NCBI GenBank assembly: GCA_003221985.1
Contig: QHUQ01000069.1
Location: 1-5,342 of the forward strand
Origin: Gemmatimonadota bacterium
Lineage (GTDB): Bacteria > Gemmatimonadota > Gemmatimonadetes > Gemmatimonadales > GWC2-71-9
DNA: 5,342 bases
Direction: 5' to 3'
Shown here piece by piece: positions 1 to 3,863 of this stretch (its first letter is position 1; every line of letters begins with the position of its first letter). A program made the translations under genes and the position numbers. Under the pieces are notes generated by a model, which worked only from the letters and a program-made list of their open reading frames with translations, was not told where the DNA came from and searched no databases.

Positions 1-19
1 AGGCGCTAAACACCGAGGA

Positions 20-78
20 TTGAACCACGAACCGCGAACCTGCACCCGGAACGGGAACGAATCCTGAACCCTGAACCC
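20..78. repeat. Degenerate heptamer tandem array, unit TGAACCC
   Basis: Read in steps of seven from position 20, the sequence gives TTGAACC, ACGAACC, GCGAACC, TGCACCC, GGAACGG and GAACGAA. After a 3-bp phase break come two perfect TGAACCC copies at 65-71 and 72-78. The array lies downstream of the minus-strand gene at 116-352 and contains no supported ORF. It resembles the other two short-period arrays in this window in unit size and in holding TGAA in its consensus. Function is unknown; it may extend past the window edge. Confidence 0.7.
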
Positions 79-115
79 CGTACTCTACCAAAGTACAGCC
101 AAGCGCTACCGCTGT

Positions 116-352
116 TTAAAGTCGGCGAACCAGATACAGCAGCATGACGGCGCCCGCCGTCGCCACCACGATGGAACCGATCAAGCCGTACGCATGCAGG
201 CCCAGCAGCCCGAAGACCAACCCGCCAATCAGCGAACCGACGACGCCGAGGACCAGATCCAGAAGCACACCGAACCCCTTGCCGCGCATGATCTTGCCTG
301 CGAGCCATCCAGCCAGGATCCCGATCGCGATCTGCCACAGGAGGTAATACAT
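116..352 (-). CDS. GlsB/YeaQ/YmgE family small membrane protein (transglycosylase-associated protein family)
   Basis: A 78-residue, almost wholly hydrophobic protein, the usual size for this family. Three membrane segments can be seen: about residues 3-20 (LLWQIAIGILAGWLAGKI), 28-50 (a glycine-rich stretch with GVVGSLIGGLVFGLLGL) and 55-74 (AYGLIGSIVVATAGAVMLLY), ending in a basic VRRL tail. The pattern AGWLAGKIMRGKGFG, then a Gly-rich G-xx-G-xx-GG helix, then a final hydrophobic helix is typical of the family. Members are inner-membrane proteins linked to general stress; the biochemical role is unknown. The ATG (complement of 350-352) has a weak GAGG 4 bp upstream. Divergent from the polysaccharide genes, and its upstream region is taken up by the octamer repeat at 371-459, so its promoter must lie within or beyond that repeat. 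Probably unrelated to the operon. Confidence 0.88.
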   Translation of the reverse strand: MYYLLWQIAIGILAGWLAGKIMRGKGFGVLLDLVLGVVGSLIGGLVFGLLGLHAYGLIGSIVVATAGAVMLLYLVRRL

Positions 353-370
353 CGGGCCTCAATCACAGAG

Positions 371-459
371 TTGGTAAGTTGGTGAATTGGTGACTTGGTA
401 AATTCAAATCACGAATTCACCAATTTACCAACCTACCAACTCGCTCGCCAACTCACCAA
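371..459. repeat. Two-armed octamer array (TTGGTGAA in facing orientations)
   Basis: The left arm is four exact-length octamers: TTGGTAAG (371-378), TTGGTGAA (379-386), TTGGTGAC (387-394), TTGGTAAA (395-402). A 13-bp spacer (403-415) follows. The right arm is the same unit inverted: TTCACCAA (416-423), TTTACCAA (424-431), CCTACCAA (432-439), a 4-bp phase break CTCG, CTCGCCAA (444-451) and CTCACCAA (452-459). The arms can pair into a long imperfect hairpin. It begins 19 bp upstream of the minus-strand start codon at 352, so it probably lies in that gene's leader or promoter region. It differs in unit length from the heptamer arrays at 20-78 and 2905-3031. No terminal repeats or transposase are seen. 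Confidence 0.85.
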
Positions 460-506
460 TTTCATTTGGAGTCCACCGCTGTTGGCAACTCGTATCTGAT
501 CTCGAT

Positions 507-575
507 CTCGCAGCCTCAATTCTCTGCGAGCGTCACGCACGAAAGAATCCGGCCGATGGGAAACTTTCAAGCGTG
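507..575. other. Two adjacent hairpins in the non-coding interval
   Basis: The first stem is perfect: CTCGCAG (507-513) pairs with CTGCGAG (524-530) around a 10-nt loop. The second starts 3 nt later: CACGC (534-538) and GAAAG (541-545) pair with CTTTC (564-568) and GCGTG (571-575), giving ten pairs interrupted by one 2x2 internal loop (AC/AA). Neither is followed by a T tract, so they do not look like intrinsic terminators. They could belong to a structured leader, a small RNA, or be chance. Strand cannot be decided. Confidence 0.35.
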
Positions 576-931
576 CCTGCCAGGGTCAAGAGCCAGCTCA
601 TGGCCACTGTGCTGTTTGGTACACCCGGTCTCGCGGCTCTGAGCATAGGCTGATCGAACGTCTGTGAGCGCCTGACGGGTGAGGCCGTCTGGAGCGCGAG
701 CGTCCAGCGGCATTCAGTCCACGGTTTCCCCCAGCAGGAAAACTGGCCTGTAAGTCACGCGGCGAAGCTGTGCCTTGTTGGTTCACGACCAAAATGGAAT
801 CCTATCGAAATCCGGTCGAAGTTCCGACACTCGACTCATGGCGTCCGGCGCAGCCCTTCATGGCTGCCCCCGCCCCGCCGGCTCGGCCTGAAAGGCCCGC
901 GCAGCGGAAGGCCATGCGAAAGAATCTTCGG

Positions 932-961
932 TTGACGCAATCGAGAGAAGGCGAGCATACT
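932..961 (+). promoter_or_regulatory. Sigma70-like promoter candidate
   Basis: TTGACG (932-937) matches the -35 consensus at five of six bases. CATACT (956-961) matches the -10 consensus at four of six, and the spacer is 18 bp. Transcription would start near 968, leaving a leader of about 60 nt before the ATG at 1027. It is the best-placed promoter I can see for the secreted-protein gene and possibly for the downstream operon. Based on consensus only, and promoters of this phylum may differ. Confidence 0.4.
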
Positions 962-1013
962 TTATGGTGAGTTTCGACACACCCCATCGTCACTCCTTCA
1001 ACCCCAGCTCCTC

Positions 1014-1020
1014 GAAGGGA
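1014..1020 (+). promoter_or_regulatory. Ribosome binding site deciding the start at 1027
   Basis: GAAGGGA lies 6 nt before the ATG at 1027. The longer frame from the ATG at 964 has no such site and would place 21 polar residues before the signal peptide, so 1027 is preferred. Confidence 0.65.
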
Positions 1021-1026
1021 ATCAAC

Positions 1027-1536
1027 ATGCGCGGATTTGTCGCGGTGGCTTTGTCGCTGACGTTGACGTTGGTTCAGGCTGCGCCGCTGATGGCTGCGCC
1101 GGCGATGCGTGCAGCCCGCGCCGGCGGTGTCCAGCCTCCTGGATCGACCGGCACCCTCAATGGCACCGCTCAGAGCTCGACGGGCCAGACGCTGCCGAAC
1201 TTCACCGTGCAGGTGCGCAACCTGAAAACCGGTGAGCTCGTGGGCACGACTACGAGCAACTCCGCGGGCAGCTTTTCCTTCACCGGCCTCAGTCCCGCCG
1301 ACTACGTCGTCGAGGTCGTCAACCAGGCCGGCGCAATCGTGGGGAGCAGCGCGGCGGTCACGCTGGCAGCCGGCGCGACCGTCACCGTGACGGTTTCTGC
1401 GATGGCGGCGGCGGCGATCGCGACCGCGGCAGCCGGCGGCATCAGCACGGCGCTCGTCGTGACGACGATTGCGGCCGGAGCGGGCATCGCGGGTGTGGTG
1501 GTCGCAGTCAAGCACGACGCAAGCCCCTCGCGGTAG
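1027..1536 (+). CDS. Secreted carboxypeptidase-regulatory-like (prealbumin-fold) protein with hydrophobic C-terminal tail
   Basis: A 169-residue protein. Residues 1-24 are a signal peptide (MRGF, then a hydrophobic core VAVALSLTLTLVQAA). Residues about 43-112 form a small beta-sandwich of the CarboxypepD_reg/CNA-B type: GTLNGTAQ, then PNFTVQVRNLKTGELVGTTTSNSAG, then FSFTGLSPADYVVEVV. These are the strands and the turn motif G-x-F-x-F-x-G-L usual for that fold. No catalytic residues are expected. Residues about 124-161 are Ala/Gly-rich and hydrophobic (ISTALVVTTIAAGAGIAGVVVAV) and end in the short polar tail KHDASPSR, so the protein may be anchored in a membrane. It is co-directional with the export operon, 133 bp before the barrel gene. 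Its role is unknown; a structural or matrix protein accompanying the polysaccharide is an inference from position. The start is set by the site at 1014-1020. Confidence 0.82.
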   Translation: MRGFVAVALSLTLTLVQAAPLMAAPAMRAARAGGVQPPGSTGTLNGTAQSSTGQTLPNFTVQVRNLKTGELVGTTTSNSAGSFSFTGLSPADYVVEVVNQAGAIVGSSAAVTLAAGATVTVTVSAMAAAAIATAAAGGISTALVVTTIAAGAGIAGVVVAVKHDASPSR

Positions 1537-1568
1537 AGTCGGGCGTTCGGCGGTGTGTTGCATCCGCT

Positions 1569-1613
1569 CGTCCTGAGGCTTCGACTCCCTGCTCATCCCG
1601 AGCTTGTTGAAGG
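1569..1613. repeat. CCTGAGC/TCGAAGG-type intergenic repeat remnant
   Basis: Within the 133-bp gap before the barrel gene, TCGTCCTGAGGCTTCGACT is followed by GCTCATCCCGAGCTTGTTGA and AGGA. This looks like two degenerate copies of the widespread intergenic motif CTCATCCTGAGC..TCGAAGGA. GCTC (1591-1594) and GAGC (1600-1603) form a small stem. Recognition rests on memory of this motif in many genomes, not on a database comparison. Confidence 0.4.
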
Positions 1614-1656
1614 AAATAACCTCGAATAACGCCTTTCGTTCCTCACGCTGCGTGCT

Positions 1657-1661
1657 GAAGG
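1657..1661 (+). promoter_or_regulatory. Ribosome binding site deciding the GTG start at 1670
   Basis: GAAGG lies 8 nt before GTG at 1670. That start gives a compact signal peptide, whereas the longer TTG frame from 1604 would put 22 residues of no clear character in front of it. Confidence 0.6.
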
Positions 1662-1669
1662 TCCGTTCC

Positions 1670-2893
1670 GTGACAAACAAGCCGTTGATCGCCCTCGGTC
1701 TGTCTGTGCTCATGGTGTCCTCGCGCGTGGCGGCGCAGAGCGATGCGCATGGCGAGCCCGACGTCTCGAAGGCGCACGTGCGGGTCGGGCGCCTGCTGCT
1801 GAATCCGACAATCGCCCTGACGAACCTCGGCGTCGACACGAACGTGTTCAACGAGCCCAATCAGAGCGCGCCCAGAGATGACTTCACGCTCACGGTGACG
1901 CCGAAAACCGATCTCTGGCTGCGGATGGGCCGCTCGTGGGTGACCGGCAAGGTCACGGAAGACTTTGTCTGGTACCAGAAGTTCGCAAGCGAGCGATCGG
2001 CGAACAACAGCGTCAACATGGGCTGGCTGCTGCCGCTGAACCGGCTGACGCTCAACGTGGGCACAGCCCATCTGCGGACGCGCGATCGGCCCGGCTTCGA
2101 GATCGACGCGCGGTCTCAGCGGAACGAGCTGGCCTATCACGGCAGCGTGGAGATTCGCGCGCGGCCGAAGATGTTCGTCGGCATTCGCGGCGACCGGCGG
2201 ACGACCAGCTTCGACAGCGTCGCGACCTTCGAGGGCGTCAGCCTCCGCGACGCGCTGAACCGGACGGTGACGAGCGAGGCGCTGACCGTTCGTCAGCAGC
2301 TCACTCCGCTCACCGCAGTGACGCTGGATGTCGGCCGCTCGCAGGACCGGTTCGAGTTCTCGCCGCTGAGAGACTCCGACTCGACGAATGTGTCCGTGGG
2401 CGTCACGCTCGATCGGTTCGCGATCATCAAAGGCAGCGCATCGCTCGGGTACCGCGATTTCCAGCCGGTCTCACCGAGCCTGCCTCCGTACAAAGGCACG
2501 ACCGCCGCCGCCGACCTCACGTATGTCGCGTTTGGGACGATGCAGGTCGGAGTGCAGGCCACGCGGGACGTCCAGTATTCATTCGAAATCAACGAGCCTT
2601 ACTACCTGCTTACCGGCGTGTCGGGATCGCTGGCGCAGCGGATCAGCCGGCCCGTGGACGTCGTCGGGCGTATCGGCACCCAGCAGCTCGACTACCGCGA
2701 ACGCATCGGCGTGAATGTCGCGGCGCGTAACAGAAGCGATTCCGTTCGCACGTATGGAGGGAGCGTCGGCTATCACATGGGAAACACCGTCCGCATCGGG
2801 TTCAATGTCGATCAGCAGCACAGAACCTCAAGCGTGGGGAACCGGGAATACCACGGCCTCAGGTTCGGGACATCGGTGACATATGGGTACTAG
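1670..2893 (+). CDS. Outer-membrane beta-barrel protein (BBP2-type), exopolysaccharide locus
   Basis: From the GTG at 1670 the protein has 407 residues. Residues 1-22 are a signal peptide (TNKPLIALGLSVLMVSSRVAA, cleavage after VAA before QSD). The mature part lacks long hydrophobic helices and shows alternating polar/apolar strands throughout. Its first strands resemble the putative beta-barrel porin 2 family: LLLNPTIALTNLGVDTNVFN, followed by DDFTLTVTPKTDLWLRMG. The C-terminus, RFGTSVTYGY, ends in an aromatic residue after an alternating strand, the usual signal for insertion by the BAM complex. It overlaps the next gene by 11 bp, so it is co-transcribed with the Wza- and Wzc-like genes. Barrels at this place are thought to help the polymer through the outer membrane; that role here is inferred from context. 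The longer frame from TTG 1604, and GTG at 1652, are less likely starts. Confidence 0.85.
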   Translation: MTNKPLIALGLSVLMVSSRVAAQSDAHGEPDVSKAHVRVGRLLLNPTIALTNLGVDTNVFNEPNQSAPRDDFTLTVTPKTDLWLRMGRSWVTGKVTEDFVWYQKFASERSANNSVNMGWLLPLNRLTLNVGTAHLRTRDRPGFEIDARSQRNELAYHGSVEIRARPKMFVGIRGDRRTTSFDSVATFEGVSLRDALNRTVTSEALTVRQQLTPLTAVTLDVGRSQDRFEFSPLRDSDSTNVSVGVTLDRFAIIKGSASLGYRDFQPVSPSLPPYKGTTAAADLTYVAFGTMQVGVQATRDVQYSFEINEPYYLLTGVSGSLAQRISRPVDVVGRIGTQQLDYRERIGVNVAARNRSDSVRTYGGSVGYHMGNTVRIGFNVDQQHRTSSVGNREYHGLRFGTSVTYGY

Positions 2894-3863
2894 GACTTGC
2901 AAGTCTGAAGTCGGAAGTCAAAAGTCTGAAAGCAGACGTCTAAAAGCGGAAGTCAGAAACTCTCCGCAGGTCCTGGCACTTCAGACTTCAGACTTCAGAC
3001 TTCAGACTTCGGACTTCAGACTTCAGACTTTGTTTGCGATCGCCTGCGTGCTCGCATGTGCGTCGGTCGGGCTCATCGCGCAGGCGACATCGAAAGCGCC
3101 TTCCGCGGTCATCGACTACGTCGTCGGTCCACAGGACGTGCTGACGATCATCTCCTACGACCAGGCCGACCTGTCCGGCAAGTTCGCGATCGAAGCGGAC
3201 GGCACGTTCACCTATCCGATGATCGGGCGCGTCAAGGCGGGCGGGTTGACGCTGCGTGCCCTCGAGGGCGCGATCAAGAAGCAGCTGAAGGACGACGGGT
3301 ATTTCAGAAATCCCCAAATCACCGTGGCGGTCGACACGTACAAGAGCCAGCGGGTGTTCATCGTCGGCGAAGTGCGGGCGCCGGGCACGTATCCGCTCTC
3401 GGGCAATACGAACCTGGTGGAAGCGCTTGCGCGCGCCGGGTCGACGCTGCCGAGCGCAAGCGGCGAAGCGGTCATCGTGCACGCCGGGGAAAACGCGGAA
3501 GGGCCGACCATGCCGGCGCAGACCGACGACAAAGACATCGTGCGCGTGAACCTGCGCGAGCTCGAGAACGGCGCGTTCTCGCAGAACGCGCGGCTGCTGG
3601 ACGGCGACACGATCTTCGTGCCGCGTGCGCAAAGCGTCTACGTGTTCGGCCAGGTGAAAAATCCTGGCGCCTACAGCCTGCAACAGCAGAGCACGACCGT
3701 GCTGCAGGCGCTGTCCCTGGCCGGCGGCGTCACCGATCGCGGCACTACGGGCCGGATCAAGATCATCCGCATCGTGAAGGGCGACAAGAAAGAGTTGAAG
3801 GCGAAATTGACCGATCTCGTGGAGCCGGGCGACACGATCGTTGTCTCGGAGAGGTTTTTTTGA
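2883..3863 (+). CDS. Wza-like polysaccharide biosynthesis/export protein (Poly_export + two SLBB domains)
   Basis: A periplasmic/outer-membrane export protein. From ATG 2883 it has 326 residues. Residues 1-49 are repeat-encoded (KSEV-, then LQTSDFR repeats). Residues 50-66 are a hydrophobic signal segment (LFAIACVLACASVGLIA, then Q). Residues 77-150 are the Poly_export domain: DYVVGPQDVLTII, ADGTFTYPMIGRVKAGGLT, NPQITVAV. SLBB 1 starts near 157 (RVFIVGEVRAPGTYPL) and SLBB 2 near 252 (VYVFGQVKNPGAYSL, then LQALSLAGGV). The protein ends at VVSERFF, so there is no C-terminal outer-membrane helix like that of the 379-residue E. coli Wza. Cys 55 and Cys 59 do not sit in a good lipobox (VLAC is weak). 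The start is uncertain: ATG 2883 has only a poorly spaced GGTGA, while TTG 3030 would give 277 residues but lacks an SD and basic residues. The stop overlaps the next ATG as TGATG. Confidence 0.9.
   Translation: MGTRTCKSEVGSQKSESRRLKAEVRNSPQVLALQTSDFRLQTSDFRLQTLFAIACVLACASVGLIAQATSKAPSAVIDYVVGPQDVLTIISYDQADLSGKFAIEADGTFTYPMIGRVKAGGLTLRALEGAIKKQLKDDGYFRNPQITVAVDTYKSQRVFIVGEVRAPGTYPLSGNTNLVEALARAGSTLPSASGEAVIVHAGENAEGPTMPAQTDDKDIVRVNLRELENGAFSQNARLLDGDTIFVPRAQSVYVFGQVKNPGAYSLQQQSTTVLQALSLAGGVTDRGTTGRIKIIRIVKGDKKELKAKLTDLVEPGDTIVVSERFF
2905..3031. repeat. Two-armed heptamer array inside the 5' part of the wza-like frame
   Basis: The left arm is eight degenerate heptamers of type CTGAAGT: CTGAAGT 2905, CGGAAGT 2912, CAAAAGT 2919, CTGAAAG 2926, CAGACGT 2933, CTAAAAG 2940, CGGAAGT 2947, CAGAAAC 2954. 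After a 17-bp spacer (2961-2977) the right arm is the inverse unit: ACTTCAG at 2978, 2985, 2992 and 2999, ACTTCGG at 3006, ACTTCAG at 3013 and 3020, then ACTTT. The arms can pair in DNA or mRNA. In the ATG 2883 frame the right arm encodes LQTSDFRLQTSDFRLQT. Because 7 and 3 share no factor, the right arm reads as the same heptapeptide in all three plus-strand frames and has no stop. It resembles the intergenic arrays at 20-78 and 371-459. Confidence 0.9.
3848..3854 (+). promoter_or_regulatory. Strong ribosome binding site for the Wzc-like gene, followed by T7
   Basis: GGAGAGG ends 8 nt before the ATG at 3863, the best Shine-Dalgarno match in the window. The spacer consists almost entirely of seven consecutive T (3855-3861), which also encode the final Phe-Phe and first stop-codon base of the wza-like gene. 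The stop and start share one base (TGATG), so translation is probably coupled. Confidence 0.8.

Larger units (their letters stand above)
460..1026. other. Long non-coding interval upstream of the secreted-protein gene
   Basis: About 570 bp between the octamer array and the ATG at 1027. Short open frames exist on both strands (for example 598-792 minus and 770-970 plus), but none shows a ribosome binding site plus a recognisable domain, signal peptide or hydrophobic pattern. Several short stems can be drawn: 507-530, 534-575, AGAGCC 589-594 with GGCTCT 635-640, GACGG 674-678 with CCGTC 685-689, and GGCCT 885-889 with AGGCC 893-897. I compared it by eye with the conserved cores of c-di-GMP-I and cobalamin riboswitches, tmRNA, RNase P and SRP RNA and found no convincing match. 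The end of the interval holds a promoter candidate (932-961). Confidence 0.5.

Noticed and set aside
371..459. CRISPR array
   Set aside because: The units are 8 bp, directly contiguous and inverted between arms, without spacers of even size; no cas genes are present.
660..790. c-di-GMP-I or cobalamin riboswitch upstream of the locus
   Set aside because: Stretches such as GTCACGCGGCGAAGC recall parts of riboswitch cores, but the conserved motifs and their spacing are not present.
598..792. 64-codon minus-strand frame in the non-coding interval
   Set aside because: No ribosome binding site, no hydrophobic or domain pattern; not distinguishable from chance.
964..1026. Longer start (ATG 964) for the secreted protein
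   Set aside because: No ribosome binding site; adds 21 polar residues before a clean signal peptide that starts at 1027 with a good site.
802..1860. 352-codon open frame on the minus strand
   Set aside because: Antisense to the secreted-protein gene, very rich in Arg/His/Ala with no domain pattern; typical of a shadow frame in GC-rich DNA.
1936..2730. 264-codon plus-strand frame overlapping the barrel gene
   Set aside because: Arg/Ala-rich shadow of the barrel gene in another frame, without start signal or domain.
2896..3031. Intrinsic terminator between the barrel and wza-like genes
   Set aside because: Although the arms can pair, the pairing is long and imperfect and no T tract follows; the overlapping genes argue for read-through.
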